The notes: generated from the sequence alone by a model not told the origin. A DNA stretch of 64,000 bases from Pseudomonas congelans (GCF_900103225.1 NZ_FNJH01000010.1:1-64000), one strand, 5' to 3'; counted from the first letter of the stretch, positions 1 to 9,364 are shown. Made by a program: numbers and translations.

Positions 1-62
1 ACACCTATCGTTCCTCACGCTCCAGCGTGGGAATGCCTTTCGTGACGCTCTGCGTCACACAA
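1..62. repeat. REP-like palindromic repeat, copy A
   Basis: Two adjacent hairpins are visible: CACGCT-cc-AGCGTG at about 18-31 and GTGACGC-tct-GCGTCAC at about 43-59. The same left half (TATCGTTCCTCACGCTCC) recurs after the poly-C tract at 16763. Related copies lie near 22000-22216, 26527 and 40624. It sits just beyond the 3' end of the DUF4399 gene, the usual place for such extragenic repeats. Confidence 0.75.
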
Positions 63-74
63 GCACTGAAAGCC

Positions 75-512
75 CTACTTCACATTGATGGTGATTTTCT
101 TCGACTCGACCGAAGGATTCAGCGGCATGTGGCCTTTGTCGCCCATCAGCAATTGCAGGGTGTGCTGGCCCGGCGGCAGGTTGATTTCGGTTTCGGTCTG
201 GCCTTTACCGAAGTGGCGGATGTTGTCGCTGACCGGCAACGGCGCGTCCATCGCGGGCTGGTCCTTCACGTCGATCAGCAGGTGATGGTGACCGGTCTCG
301 GGAACATCGACCCCCGCAGGCGCGACGCCCATGCCCTTGAGACCGAATTGCACCTTGAACGGTGAGGTTACCGTTTCACCGTCCTTGGGCGAGATGATGT
401 ACACCTCGGCGCCTTCGGGGGCGGCGGTGCGTGGTATATCGGCGGCGCTGGCCAGCATGGATGCGCTGAGCAACAGGCCGGCGACCATCGTTCCAGAAAA
501 TAAGGATTTCAT
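75..512 (-). CDS. DUF4399 domain-containing periplasmic protein
   Basis: A 145-residue protein of unknown function. It begins MKSLFSGTMVAGLLLSAS, a Sec signal peptide probably cut after ASA near residue 23. The mature part matches what I know of DUF4399: a segment IISPKDGETVTSPFKVQFGL, a histidine run TGHHHLLID in the middle, and a C-terminal stretch about listing to HTLQLLMGDKGHMPLNP. The histidines could bind metal, but that is inference. An in-frame start 69 bases upstream would bury the signal peptide, so the internal ATG was chosen. No operon partner is visible; a REP element follows it. Confidence 0.8.
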   Translation of the reverse strand: MKSLFSGTMVAGLLLSASMLASAADIPRTAAPEGAEVYIISPKDGETVTSPFKVQFGLKGMGVAPAGVDVPETGHHHLLIDVKDQPAMDAPLPVSDNIRHFGKGQTETEINLPPGQHTLQLLMGDKGHMPLNPSVESKKITINVK

Positions 513-650
513 GATTGCTCCGGCTGCAGTTGACGTAAGTCGACCCTGAAACGACGAATCCGTCGCTTCAGGAGTGCTCACGATAGACCGCAGTCCGGCT
601 CAATGGCTCATTGCGTTGATGAAACTGTTTTCATGAACGCGGCCCGAAGG

Positions 651-1295
651 TCATTGAAAAAGCTCGTTGCCCCGGCGCCTGAACCACCCCGTCAATGACA
701 GCCGGTCACGGCTGGCGGGCATGACTTCATGGGGAATTTCGCCGGACATGAAGACCACCAGACAGCCGCCCGCAGGCTGAACGTCGTAAGCCACCTCGTC
801 CTTTAGGTACATGCGTAACTGACCGCCATGCTCGGGCAACCAGGCGTTGTTGAGGTAGAGCACCGCCGACACCATGCGCCTATCGTCATCGCGGAATCGG
901 TCCACATGCCTGAGGTAGCGGGCACCTGGCGGATACAGCGCAAAATGGCTTTCGTAATCTTCAAGCCCCAGGAAAAGGCCGCGATTGAGCGCCTGACGCA
1001 AACTGTCCATCAGCTCAAGATAGCGGTCGCAGCACTGTACCTGCCCCGGCTCAAGCCACTGAATGCGGTCGCCACGAATACCCTCGCGTATTTCCAGCGC
1101 GGCTCCCTTGCCAATTGCGGCAGGCTCGAGCTCACCTTCGGCAGCACGTTTGCGGCACTCTTGCTCAAGTTCCAGAGTCAGAGCTTCGGGCAGGAAAATA
1201 TTCTGCTGCGACCAGCCGTTGGCGGCCAGATCGTCGACGATTCGTAACAGCAGTGGGTGGTCAGAGGGTATGCGCATGGCGTGCATAGTATCCAT
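651..1295 (-). CDS. 2OG-Fe(II) oxygenase (prolyl 4-hydroxylase-like)
   Basis: A 214-residue soluble protein with the double-stranded beta-helix dioxygenase signature. The first metal ligands are in LRHVDRFRDDDRR (HxD), the distal histidine in GEIPHEVMPA, and the 2-oxoglutarate-binding arginine in SRDRLSLTGWFR. Such enzymes hydroxylate protein or small-molecule substrates using Fe(II), O2 and 2-oxoglutarate; the substrate here is unknown. The start at 1295 has AGGG four bases upstream; ATGs at 1286 and 1277 are alternatives. It is divergent from the DUF2059 gene. Confidence 0.8.
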   Translation of the reverse strand: MDTMHAMRIPSDHPLLLRIVDDLAANGWSQQNIFLPEALTLELEQECRKRAAEGELEPAAIGKGAALEIREGIRGDRIQWLEPGQVQCCDRYLELMDSLRQALNRGLFLGLEDYESHFALYPPGARYLRHVDRFRDDDRRMVSAVLYLNNAWLPEHGGQLRMYLKDEVAYDVQPAGGCLVVFMSGEIPHEVMPASRDRLSLTGWFRRRGNELFQ

Positions 1296-1427
1296 AAGCC
1301 CTGAAATCGGACAGAGGCTTATACAGGCGGCATTACGCGCATGAGATTTCATTCACCGAAGGCACTCATATCTCGACAAATCCACGCTAACACCGGGAGA
1401 ATAGCGGCCTGCCGACAGGAGTCCCCA

Positions 1428-2186
1428 ATGCGTCGTTTGTTTGTTTTGCTGTTGATGTTCTGCACCTCACCTGCTTGGGCAGACAGCTACGATCAGTTGT
1501 ACAAGTCTGCAGGCTGGCCGGAACAGCGCGCGCATTTCAACGATGCCCTCAAGGCTGCCCAACAGCGTTACAGCAACAACCTGCCGCCCGCGGTTTATCA
1601 AGCGCTGGTCAACAACAGTAATCAGCGTTTCGCCCCACAGGCCATGGACCAGCGCGCGTCGAAGCGCCTGCGTGAAAGCCTCAAGGACCCTGCCCCGTCG
1701 CTGCAGTTTTTCCAGTCGCCGCTGGGCCGCAAGATCGTCAATGCCGAGCTGACCGCCACCCGCGCCGATCAACTGGCCAAACATGCACAGGGGCTGCCGC
1801 ATATCGAAGCGGACGCAACGCGTCAGTTGTTGATCGGCCATCTGGCCCAGGCGCTGCCTGCCAGAGAGGCCGGCGCGGAAGTCAGCCTTGCCATCGCAGG
1901 CGTTGCTGCAGACAGCCTGAGCCAGATGATTCCCGGCCTGCTGGGCGGAGGCCAGGCGCAGGGCATGCTCGAAGGCCAGCGCGAGCGACTGATGGCGCAG
2001 ATGAGTGCTGATCTGAACAACACGCTGCTGTACGTCTATCGCGACCTGTCGGACCCTGAGCTCGAAGAATTCTCGACCTTCGCCGAGTCGCCGGAAGGCA
2101 AAGCCTATTATCAGGCCGCTCTGGCCGCGATTCGTGCCGGTCTGGCCGTCGGGCAGAGTGCGTCGAGCCTCAATCCCGGACAGTAA
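1428..2186 (+). CDS. DUF2059 domain-containing secreted protein
   Basis: A 252-residue protein with a clear signal peptide (MRRLFVLLLMFCTSPAWA, cleaved near residue 18). The rest is largely helical and ends in a DUF2059-like segment (LYVYRDLSDPELEEFSTFAE followed by GKAYYQAALAAIRAGL). The family is periplasmic or outer-envelope and has no known activity. The start was chosen because ACAGGAG lies 8-14 bases upstream of the ATG at 1428 and it places the signal peptide at the N terminus. The small membrane protein gene follows 51 bases later on the same strand and may be co-transcribed. Confidence 0.8.
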   Translation: MRRLFVLLLMFCTSPAWADSYDQLYKSAGWPEQRAHFNDALKAAQQRYSNNLPPAVYQALVNNSNQRFAPQAMDQRASKRLRESLKDPAPSLQFFQSPLGRKIVNAELTATRADQLAKHAQGLPHIEADATRQLLIGHLAQALPAREAGAEVSLAIAGVAADSLSQMIPGLLGGGQAQGMLEGQRERLMAQMSADLNNTLLYVYRDLSDPELEEFSTFAESPEGKAYYQAALAAIRAGLAVGQSASSLNPGQ

Positions 2187-2237
2187 AAACCGTTCAGGCC
2201 TTCAAGCGCCTGGAGTCAAAGGAATGGACACCATCGT

Positions 2238-2429
2238 ATGAAAGACTCGTTGGCCCTGCTTGCCACCGCTATCGTTATGGCCTTTCTCTCCTGGCTGTTC
2301 TGGAGTTCTCTGGGACAGGACGCCTTTGCCGTGTTCGGGGCGCTGATGCTCGTCGTACTGGCCATTGAAAACTCTCGCCTGCGCCGCCAGGTAAAGGCGC
2401 TGCAGGCCGGCAAGGCTGAAAAAGTCTAA
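2238..2429 (+). CDS. Small single-pass membrane protein
   Basis: A 63-residue protein, MKDSLALLATAIVMAFLSWL at the N terminus, with hydrophobic residues about 4-23 and 30-42 followed by a basic tail SRLRRQVKALQAGKAEKV. It probably has one or two membrane segments with the basic end in the cytoplasm. I do not recognise a family. AAAGGA lies about 14 bases before the ATG, a rather long spacing. Its stop codon overlaps the stop of the convergent hydrolase gene by 4 bases (2426-2429). Confidence 0.6.
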   Translation: MKDSLALLATAIVMAFLSWLFWSSLGQDAFAVFGALMLVVLAIENSRLRRQVKALQAGKAEKV

Positions 2430-3367
2430 CGAAGTCGCCCTTCCAGAAAATCAAAGTACCGGGCCCGCAGCTCTGGCGTTTCGTTGGCCAGATGATGTCG
2501 GGCATGCCCCAGCATCAGAATCTGCGGCTGGCTGAACTTGTCTTTCAGGATCGCCAGATTGTGCGACCAGTCGACCGTCATGTCCGCCTCACCCTGAATG
2601 ATCAGCGGGCTGCGCAGGCTGCGCGGCGCGCTTTCAACGCGCACGATCCATTGCGCCAGCGCGCCGACCCAGGCAGTCGGCAGCCGCAACGGCTGTAACG
2701 GATCGGCCAGCAGAAAAGGCAGGAACGCGGGCGCGTTGGAGTTTTCCGTGAAACGGCGGGCAATGCCATTCACGAACGGCTTGAGCAGGTGATAACTCAG
2801 ACGCGACCAGCCCCAGGCACGCGGCCTGACCAGCGGCGCCAGCAGGATCACCTCACCCTGCGCCGGCGAGTCAGCCCCCTGATGAAGCAGGTGATCCGTC
2901 ACGATGGCACCGCCCATGCTTTGTCCGCACAGGTGCCAGGGATGTGGCAGCCCAAGGCCCTCGGCTTCGAGCAGCAAGCGTTGCAACACCAACTGATACT
3001 CGGCGAAGTCATTGATGCAGGCACGATTGCCGCTCGACAGACCATGCCCCGGCAGGTCACAGGCGATCACGGCAAAGCCCTGTGCCAGAGCCCACTCGAT
3101 CACATGCCGATACAGCCCCATGTGGTCATAGAAACCGTGAAACAGAAACAGCGTGGCAACCGGATTTTCAGGCAGCCATACCTGCCCCACCACCTCGTAG
3201 CCCGCCACATCGAGACGCCCCAGCCAGCTGCGTATGACGTTTTCGCCGCCCAGTCCGGCCAGACCATAGAAACGCTGGTAGGCCTGGGCATCCAGAGAAA
3301 GCGGATCAATAACGCTCAGCGGCAGCAGGCTGGCACGCAGGTTATCGGGGTCAAACGTGGCGGACAT
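2426..3367 (-). CDS. Alpha/beta hydrolase (serine aminopeptidase S33 / monoacylglycerol lipase-like)
   Basis: A 313-residue cytoplasmic protein with the alpha/beta hydrolase order: oxyanion-hole motif FLFHGFYDH near residue 77, nucleophile elbow GQSMGG with Ser150, acid in QGEADMTVDW, and a C-terminal histidine in LGHARHHLANE. This layout is typical of the Hydrolase_4 family, which includes lysophospholipases and monoacylglycerol lipases, so a lipid ester substrate is likely but unproven. The start at 3367 (MSATFDPDNL) was preferred over an upstream 44-codon extension that has no family resemblance. It is divergent from the acylase gene. Confidence 0.85.
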   Translation of the reverse strand: MSATFDPDNLRASLLPLSVIDPLSLDAQAYQRFYGLAGLGGENVIRSWLGRLDVAGYEVVGQVWLPENPVATLFLFHGFYDHMGLYRHVIEWALAQGFAVIACDLPGHGLSSGNRACINDFAEYQLVLQRLLLEAEGLGLPHPWHLCGQSMGGAIVTDHLLHQGADSPAQGEVILLAPLVRPRAWGWSRLSYHLLKPFVNGIARRFTENSNAPAFLPFLLADPLQPLRLPTAWVGALAQWIVRVESAPRSLRSPLIIQGEADMTVDWSHNLAILKDKFSQPQILMLGHARHHLANETPELRARYFDFLEGRLR

Positions 3368-3637
3368 GTGGTTTCCAGATTTCAACAAAGGACTCGTAAA
3401 GTTGTGTAACGATATTCTTCTGTCTGCTCCGGCATGGCAAGCTAAGCCGCTGTAATCGCAGACATCTGTCATTGAACGTGCACATTGCTGTCTGCACACT
3501 GGGCATTGCTCGCCAGCTCACCTGCCTGAGTTCGCCCTGAAGCCGCTTCAAACGGGCTCATGTGTCGGATTTCATCGAGTCAACTGCATCACAACGATAG
3601 TCTCCATTCCTGCCTACGCCATTTACAGAGAAACCGG

Positions 3638-6025
3638 ATGAAACGCAGCCTCTTCATTCTAGCCATCATCATCGCCCTGCTTGCAGGTGGCGCGGGCTGG
3701 TACGTAAACAGCAAGTTGCCGGTACGCGATGGCGAGATCGCCATGAGTCGTCTTCAGGCCCCCGTCACCCTGAGCTACGACGAGCGTGGCGTGCCGCACA
3801 TCCGCGCCGAGAACGAAGCCGACCTTTACCGTGCGCTGGGCTATGCCCATGCTCAGGACCGGCTGTTCCAGATGGAAATGCTGCGTCGCCTGGCACGCGG
3901 CGAGCTGGCAGAGGTACTCGGGCCGAATCTGGTCGAGACCGACAAACTGTTTCGTACCCTGCGCATTCGTGAACATGCGGACGCTTATGTCGCACGTCAG
4001 GACAAGAACACCCCGACCTGGAAAGCGCTGGAAGCCTACATCGACGGCATCAACCAGTACCAGGACACCCACGCAAGGCCGATGGAGTTCGACGCGCTGG
4101 GCATCCCCAGACGACACTTCACTGCCGAAGACACCGTCAGCGTCGGTGGCTACCTGGCGTACAGCTTCGCGGCAGCCTTCAGGACCGAGCCATTGCTGAC
4201 GTACGTGCGCGATCAGCTTGGCCCGGATTACTTGAAAGTCTTCGATCTGGACTGGCACCCGGACGGCATGCTGGCTTCGAAGCCGGCGCTGGCCAGTGCC
4301 GACTGGAAGGGGCTGGCGCAGCTCGCTCAGTTGAGCCACAAGGCGCTGGATGATGCGGGCCTGCCGCAGTTCGAGGGCAGCAACGCCTGGGTGATTTCCG
4401 GCAGCCGCACGCAAAGCGGCAAACCGATACTGGCCGGTGACCCGCACATTCGCTTCTCGGTGCCTTCGGTGTGGTACGAAGCGCAGCTGTCTGCACCGGG
4501 CTTTGAGTTGTACGGACACTTTCCTGCACTCAACCCGTTCGCGTTTCTGGGGCACAACATGGATTTCGGCTGGAGCCTGACCATGTTCCAGAACGATGAC
4601 GTGGACCTGATTGCCGAAAAGACCAACCCGGCTAACCCGAATCAGGTCTGGTACCACGGGCAATGGGCGGACATGAAACGCACCGAGCAGCAAATCACCG
4701 TCAAAGGCCAGGCCCCGGTCACACTGACGCTGCTGGAGTCACCGCACGGCCCTATCGTCAATAATGTGATGGGCAAGAACGCCGGTCAGACGCCGATTGC
4801 CATGTGGTGGTCTTTTCTGGTGTCTGCCAACCCGGTACTGGATGGCTTCTACCAGGCCAACCGTGCCGACACTCTGGACAAGATGCGTAGCGCGGCCGAG
4901 AAGATTCAGTCGCCGGGCCTCAATATCGTCTGGGCCAACGCCAAGGGCGATATCGGCTGGTGGGCCGCAGCGCAACTGCCGATCCGTCCGCAAGGCGTCA
5001 ACCCGGGTTTCATTCTGGATGGCAGCACCGCGCAGGCCGACAAAGAGGGCTTCTACCCATTCAGCGCCAACCCGCACGAAGAAAACCCCGCGCGAGGTTA
5101 CATCGTGTCGGCCAACTTCCAGCTGCAGTCGCCGACCGGCATGCAGATTCCCGGCTATTACAACCCGGCTGAACGTGGCCAGGCGCTCAACCGGCAACTG
5201 AGCGACTCCAGCATAAAATGGGACTTGGCCGCCAACAAAGCGCTGCAACTGGGCACGCAGACCGACTATGCACCAAGCATTCTCAGGCCATTGATTCCGG
5301 TACTGCGCAGCGTTGTCAGCGACCCGGACGAACTGGCACTCGTGGAGCGGCTGGCCAGCTGGAAAGGTGATTACCCCGTCGATTCGGTGGGTGCCACGCT
5401 GTTCAATCAGTTCCTGTTCGACCTGACCGAAGAGACCTTTCACGACGAGCTGGGCGACGCGATGTTTGAAACACTGCTCTCGGCCCGCGTACTGGACGCC
5501 GCCCTGCCGCGCCTGGCCGCCGATGCCGATTCGCCGTGGTGGAACAATCGCAATTCACCGCACGAAGAAAGCCGCGCCAACACCGTCAAGGTGGCCTGGC
5601 GCGCCAGTGTTTCGCATTTGAGGTCGCTGTACGGCACCAACCCGGACGAATGGGTGTGGGGCAAGGCGCATACCCTGACTCAAGGCCATCCGCTGGGTTC
5701 GCAGAAGCCGCTGGACATGATTTTCAACGTCGGCCCGTACGCAGCGCCGGGCACGCATGAAGTACCGAACAACCTGTCGTCGAGCATCCGCCCTGCCCCG
5801 TGGCCAGTCGGCTACGGCCCCTCGACCCGCCGCCTGATCGACTTCGCCGACCCGGCGCACAGCCTGGGGATAAACCCGGTAGGACAAAGCGGCGTGCCGT
5901 TCGACAAGCACTATTCCGATCAGGCCAAAGCCTTCCTGAATGGCGAGTACCTGCCCCAGCACTTCAGCGAGAAGGACGTGGCCAGGCACACGGAAGGGGT
6001 TTTACGGTTGGTGCCGGGGGCGTAG
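3638..6025 (+). CDS. hacB: Penicillin acylase family protein, HacB-like acyl-homoserine lactone acylase
   Basis: A 795-residue periplasmic N-terminal nucleophile hydrolase (family S45). It has an N-terminal membrane/signal segment (residues 1-22), an alpha-subunit region to about 247, and then the processing site G247-S248-N-A-W, where Ser248 becomes the free catalytic N terminus of the beta subunit after self-cleavage. The beta region carries the family's DPHIRF motif. It lies beside the spu operon exactly as PAO1 PA0305 (HacB) does, and P. syringae B728a has a HacB acylase that degrades long-chain acyl-homoserine lactones, so a quorum-quenching role is likely. A broad amide substrate range is also possible. 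ATG 3638 was chosen because it starts the signal sequence. Confidence 0.85.
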   Translation: MKRSLFILAIIIALLAGGAGWYVNSKLPVRDGEIAMSRLQAPVTLSYDERGVPHIRAENEADLYRALGYAHAQDRLFQMEMLRRLARGELAEVLGPNLVETDKLFRTLRIREHADAYVARQDKNTPTWKALEAYIDGINQYQDTHARPMEFDALGIPRRHFTAEDTVSVGGYLAYSFAAAFRTEPLLTYVRDQLGPDYLKVFDLDWHPDGMLASKPALASADWKGLAQLAQLSHKALDDAGLPQFEGSNAWVISGSRTQSGKPILAGDPHIRFSVPSVWYEAQLSAPGFELYGHFPALNPFAFLGHNMDFGWSLTMFQNDDVDLIAEKTNPANPNQVWYHGQWADMKRTEQQITVKGQAPVTLTLLESPHGPIVNNVMGKNAGQTPIAMWWSFLVSANPVLDGFYQANRADTLDKMRSAAEKIQSPGLNIVWANAKGDIGWWAAAQLPIRPQGVNPGFILDGSTAQADKEGFYPFSANPHEENPARGYIVSANFQLQSPTGMQIPGYYNPAERGQALNRQLSDSSIKWDLAANKALQLGTQTDYAPSILRPLIPVLRSVVSDPDELALVERLASWKGDYPVDSVGATLFNQFLFDLTEETFHDELGDAMFETLLSARVLDAALPRLAADADSPWWNNRNSPHEESRANTVKVAWRASVSHLRSLYGTNPDEWVWGKAHTLTQGHPLGSQKPLDMIFNVGPYAAPGTHEVPNNLSSSIRPAPWPVGYGPSTRRLIDFADPAHSLGINPVGQSGVPFDKHYSDQAKAFLNGEYLPQHFSEKDVARHTEGVLRLVPGA

Positions 6026-6073
6026 CGACACTCTCTGCGCCGAGCCCGGAAACGGGGCTTCTTCCCGGAGGGC

Positions 6074-6364
6074 GTGGGAGCGAGCCTGCTCGCGAACTGT
6101 CGGGAACCGACAGTGAAACCGTCAAGTGCGGTACATCAGGCACAACCGAGATCGCTGGTTTTGCTGTCGGTCCCCGGCAGTTCGCGAACAAGTTCGCTCC
6201 TACGCCCTTCGGGCAGAATCAAGAGCAGACTTGCGACCAACGTCTTCGCGAACAAGTTCGCGCCTACGCCCTTCGGGCAGAATCAAGAGCAGACTTGCGA
6301 CCAACTTCTTCGCGAGCAAGTTCGCTCCTACGCCCTTCGGGCAGAATCAAGAGCGGACTTGTGT
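6074..6364. repeat. REP element plus 2.9 tandem 64-bp repeats downstream of hacB
   Basis: A REP-type half palindrome lies at 6074-6099 (GGGAGCGAGCCTGCTCGCGAA). Three direct copies begin with TTCGCGA(A/G)CAAGTTCGC at 6181, 6245 and 6309, an exact 64-base period. Each contains CCTACGCCCTTCGGGCAGAA and ends in a GACTTG motif. The third copy is truncated near 6364. All orientations read as extragenic REP/BIME-like DNA between the convergent ends of hacB and spuH; several small hairpins could terminate transcription from both sides. Confidence 0.85.
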
Positions 6365-6380
6365 ATCCGCGTTCAGGTCT

Positions 6381-7262
6381 TCACGCCGCCGGAGCGCGCC
6401 TCGGATCAGGCTGCTTCCAGGCATCTGCCGCGCTTTCCTCGATAGCCTGTTGAATCGCACGCTTGCGGTTGTTTTCGGCGCGGCGGGTGAAGAACCAGAC
6501 CAGAAAGGTCGCCAGTGAAACGGCCAGCAGGATCAGGCTCGCCACTGCGTTGATTTCAGGCTTCACACCCAGACGCACAGCGGAGAACACTTCCATCGGC
6601 AAGGTCGTCGAACCGGGCCCGGAAACGAAGCTGGCGAGTACCAGATCGTCCAGCGACAACGCGAAGGACATCATCCCCCCGGCTGCCAGCGATGGCGCGA
6701 TCATCGGGATGGTGATCAGCAAGAACACCTTCCAAGGGCGGGCACCCAGGTCCATTGCGGCCTCTTCGATCGACAGGTCCAGCTCACGCAGGCGCGCCGA
6801 TACCACCACAGCCACATAGGCCGCACAGAACGTCGTGTGCGCGATCCAGATGGTCATGATGCCGCGTTCCTGCGGCCAGCCGATCAACTGCGCCATGGCC
6901 ACGAACAGCAGCAACAGCGACAGACCGGTGATCACTTCCGGCATTACCAGCGGAGCGGTGACCAGCCCGCCAAAGAACGTGCGGCCCTTGAAGCGGCTGA
7001 TGCGGGTCAGCACGAACGCAGCCATGGTCCCCAGCGCCACCGCAGCAATGGCGGTATAGCAGGCGATTTCCAGCGAGCGCATCACCGAGCCCATCAGTTG
7101 AGAGTTGTCCAGCAGGCCGACGTACCACTTCACCGACCAGCCGCCCCAGACCGTCACCAGTTGCGAGGCGTTGAACGAGTAGATGACCAGAATCACCATC
7201 GGCGCATAGATGAACAGCAAACCCAGAACCAGCATCAGGTTCGAGAATCGAAAGCGGTTCAT
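6381..7262 (-). CDS. spuH: Polyamine ABC transporter permease SpuH/PotI
   Basis: A 293-residue inner-membrane protein with about six membrane helices (first at residues 9-30). The conserved permease loop EEAAMDLGARPWKVFLLITIP near residue 170 docks onto the ATPase SpuF. With SpuG it forms the channel of a putrescine/spermidine importer. It is the last gene of the spu operon; its ATG overlaps the spuG stop by four bases (ATGA), implying translational coupling. The C-terminal tail (DAWKQPDPRRAPAA) is hydrophilic. Confidence 0.9.
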   Translation of the reverse strand: MNRFRFSNLMLVLGLLFIYAPMVILVIYSFNASQLVTVWGGWSVKWYVGLLDNSQLMGSVMRSLEIACYTAIAAVALGTMAAFVLTRISRFKGRTFFGGLVTAPLVMPEVITGLSLLLLFVAMAQLIGWPQERGIMTIWIAHTTFCAAYVAVVVSARLRELDLSIEEAAMDLGARPWKVFLLITIPMIAPSLAAGGMMSFALSLDDLVLASFVSGPGSTTLPMEVFSAVRLGVKPEINAVASLILLAVSLATFLVWFFTRRAENNRKRAIQQAIEESAADAWKQPDPRRAPAA

Positions 7263-8179
7263 GCCTTGCCCTCCAGTTCTTTGGCCTGACTGCGGTTGAA
7301 CAGGATAATGGGCACGATCAGCACCAGCAGCATGATGACCGCCAGCGCCGAAGCCACCGGCCAGTCACGGTTGTTGAAGAATTCCTGCCACAGCACGCGG
7401 CCGATCATCAGGGTTTCCGGGCCGCCGAGCAGCTCGGGAATCACGAACTCGCCCACCACCGGAATGAATACCAGCATGCAGCCGGCGATCACGCCGTTCT
7501 TGGACAGCGGTACGGTGATTTTCCAGAAGCTGTTGAAGGTGCTCGAACCCAGGTCGGAAGCGGCTTCCAGCAGGCTGGTGTCGTGCTTCACAAGGTTGGC
7601 GTACAGCGGCAGGATCATGAACGGCAGGTAGGAATAGACCACGCCGATGTACACCGCCAGGTTGGTGTTGAGGATCTGCAACGGCGAGTCGATCAGCCCC
7701 AGCCACATCAGGAACGCATTGAGCAGCCCGTTGTTGCTGAGAATACCCATCCAGGCATAGACGCGGATAAGGATCGCCGTCCAGGTCGGCATCATGATCA
7801 GCAGCAACAGCACGGTTTGCAGGTCCTTGCGCGCGCTGGCGATGGCGTAGGCCATCGGATAGCCGATCAGCAGGCACAGCAAGGTGCTGATGAAGGCCAT
7901 CTTCAGCGAGCCCAGATAGGCCGAAACGTACAGGTCATCGCCACTGAGCAGGGTGTAGTTGGCGAAGTTGAGGACCATCTGCAGCTTTTCATCGGCGTAG
8001 CTGAAGATTTCGGTGTACGGCGGGATCGCGACGTCGGCCTCGGCGAAGCTGATCTTGAGCACGATCAGAAACGGCAGGGCAAAGAACAGGAACAGCCAGA
8101 GGAACGGCACGCCGATGACCATCTGCCGCCCGTTGGGCTTTATGCGCTCGAAAGCGCGCTTGATCTTGCGGATTTTCAT
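7259..8179 (-). CDS. spuG: Polyamine ABC transporter permease SpuG/PotH
   Basis: A 306-residue integral membrane protein with six predicted helices, the first at about 21-42 (VPFLWLFLFFALPFLIVLKI). The cytoplasmic coupling loop is LLEAASDLGSSTFNSFWKITVP. It pairs with SpuH. The start at 8179 overlaps the end of spuF by four bases (ATGA), as the stop does with spuH, so the three genes spuF-spuG-spuH are tightly coupled. An upstream in-frame ATG at 8212 lies inside spuF and is less likely. Confidence 0.9.
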   Translation of the reverse strand: MKIRKIKRAFERIKPNGRQMVIGVPFLWLFLFFALPFLIVLKISFAEADVAIPPYTEIFSYADEKLQMVLNFANYTLLSGDDLYVSAYLGSLKMAFISTLLCLLIGYPMAYAIASARKDLQTVLLLLIMMPTWTAILIRVYAWMGILSNNGLLNAFLMWLGLIDSPLQILNTNLAVYIGVVYSYLPFMILPLYANLVKHDTSLLEAASDLGSSTFNSFWKITVPLSKNGVIAGCMLVFIPVVGEFVIPELLGGPETLMIGRVLWQEFFNNRDWPVASALAVIMLLVLIVPIILFNRSQAKELEGKA

Positions 8180-9318
8180 GAGCGCAGTACCACGCCGCTG
8201 TCGTCTTCCCACCAGACGTAGACTTCATCGCCCCAGGTAGGCCGTGCGCCCTGACGCTCGGCGTTGGCGACGAACGACTGCACCAGCTTGCCGCCCGGCA
8301 GCTCGACGTAGAACACCGAATGACCGCCCAGATAGGCGATGTCATGGACCTTGCCGCGCGACCAGTTGTATTCGAAGGCTGGCTGCTCGGTGGTGATCAG
8401 CAGTTTCTCCGGACGCAGTGCGTAGGTGATGTGCTTGTCTTCCACTGAGGTACTGACGCCGTGACCGACATAGATATTGCGCTCCAGCTCAGGGCTGCGG
8501 ATCAGCGCATGCGCTTCCATGTCCTCGATCACGTCACCTTCGAACAGGTTGACGCTGCCGATGAATTCGCAGACCAGACGGCTGGTCGGAGTCTCGTAGA
8601 TGTCGATCGGGCTGCCGATCTGCGCGATCCAGCCCAGGTGCATGATCGCGATGCGCTCGGCCATGGTCATGGCCTCTTCCTGATCGTGAGTCACCATCAC
8701 GCAGGTCACGCCGACGCGCTCGATGATTTCCACCAGTTCCAGCTGCATCTGCGAACGCAGCTTCTTGTCCAGCGCGCCCATCGGCTCGTCGAGCAGCAAC
8801 AGCTTGGGCTTTTTGGCCAGCGAACGGGCCAGGGCCACACGCTGACGCTGACCACCGGAGAGCTGATGCGGCTTGCGCTTGGCGTATTGGGTCATCTGCA
8901 CCAGCTTGAGCATTTCCGCCACGCGGGCGTCGATTTCCGACTTGCCCAGCTTGTCCTGCTTCAGGCCGAAGGCGATGTTGTCCGCCACGGTCATGTGCGG
9001 GAACAGCGCATAGGACTGGAACATCATGTTGATCGGCCGCTCGTACGGCGGCATGTCGGTGATGTCGACACCGTCGAGGTAGATGCGCCCTTCGGTCGGC
9101 CGTTCGAACCCGGCCAGCATGCGCAGCAGTGTCGATTTGCCGGAGCCAGAGCCGCCAAGCAGGGCGAAGATCTCGCCCTTGTTGATCTGCAGGGACACAT
9201 CGTCCACCGCGATCGTCTCGTCGAACTTTTTCGTGACCCGATCAATCCTGACCAGCACCTCTTTGGGTTGCTGACCGCCTTCGATGGCTTTCTTGTAGGC
9301 GCCGGAGGCAACTGCCAT
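8176..9318 (-). CDS. spuF: Polyamine ABC transporter ATP-binding protein SpuF/PotG
   Basis: A 380-residue ABC ATPase energising polyamine import. Visible motifs are Walker A GGSGSGKST, Q-loop MMFQSYALFPHMTV, signature LSGGQRQRVALARSL, Walker B LLLLDEPMGALDKKL, and the H-switch VTHDQEEAM. A C-terminal TOBE-like regulatory domain covers about residues 270-380 (ALRPEKLLI near its start), as in PotA/PotG/MalK ATPases. ATG 9318 is preceded by GGGAG with 8-base spacing; an ATG 15 bases upstream (9333) is less well placed. It follows the spuE gene after a short hairpin. Confidence 0.92.
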   Translation of the reverse strand: MAVASGAYKKAIEGGQQPKEVLVRIDRVTKKFDETIAVDDVSLQINKGEIFALLGGSGSGKSTLLRMLAGFERPTEGRIYLDGVDITDMPPYERPINMMFQSYALFPHMTVADNIAFGLKQDKLGKSEIDARVAEMLKLVQMTQYAKRKPHQLSGGQRQRVALARSLAKKPKLLLLDEPMGALDKKLRSQMQLELVEIIERVGVTCVMVTHDQEEAMTMAERIAIMHLGWIAQIGSPIDIYETPTSRLVCEFIGSVNLFEGDVIEDMEAHALIRSPELERNIYVGHGVSTSVEDKHITYALRPEKLLITTEQPAFEYNWSRGKVHDIAYLGGHSVFYVELPGGKLVQSFVANAERQGARPTWGDEVYVWWEDDSGVVLRS

Positions 9319-9343
9319 GGGTGAAACTCCCAACAGGTAGGCA

Positions 9344-9364
9344 ACCCGGCCCGTATGGCCGGGT
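9344..9364. promoter_or_regulatory. Intercistronic hairpin between spuE and spuF
   Basis: A perfect 8-bp stem, ACCCGGCC (9344-9351) and GGCCGGGT (9357-9364), with a 5-base loop and no T-run on the minus strand. Such stems downstream of binding-protein genes usually stabilise the 3' end of the upstream message, giving more binding protein than ATPase and permease. That role is inferred. Confidence 0.6.

Noticed and set aside
6181..6364. Tandem repeats as a CRISPR array
   Set aside because: The whole 64-base unit is repeated without unique spacers, and there are no cas genes; the core is a REP sequence.
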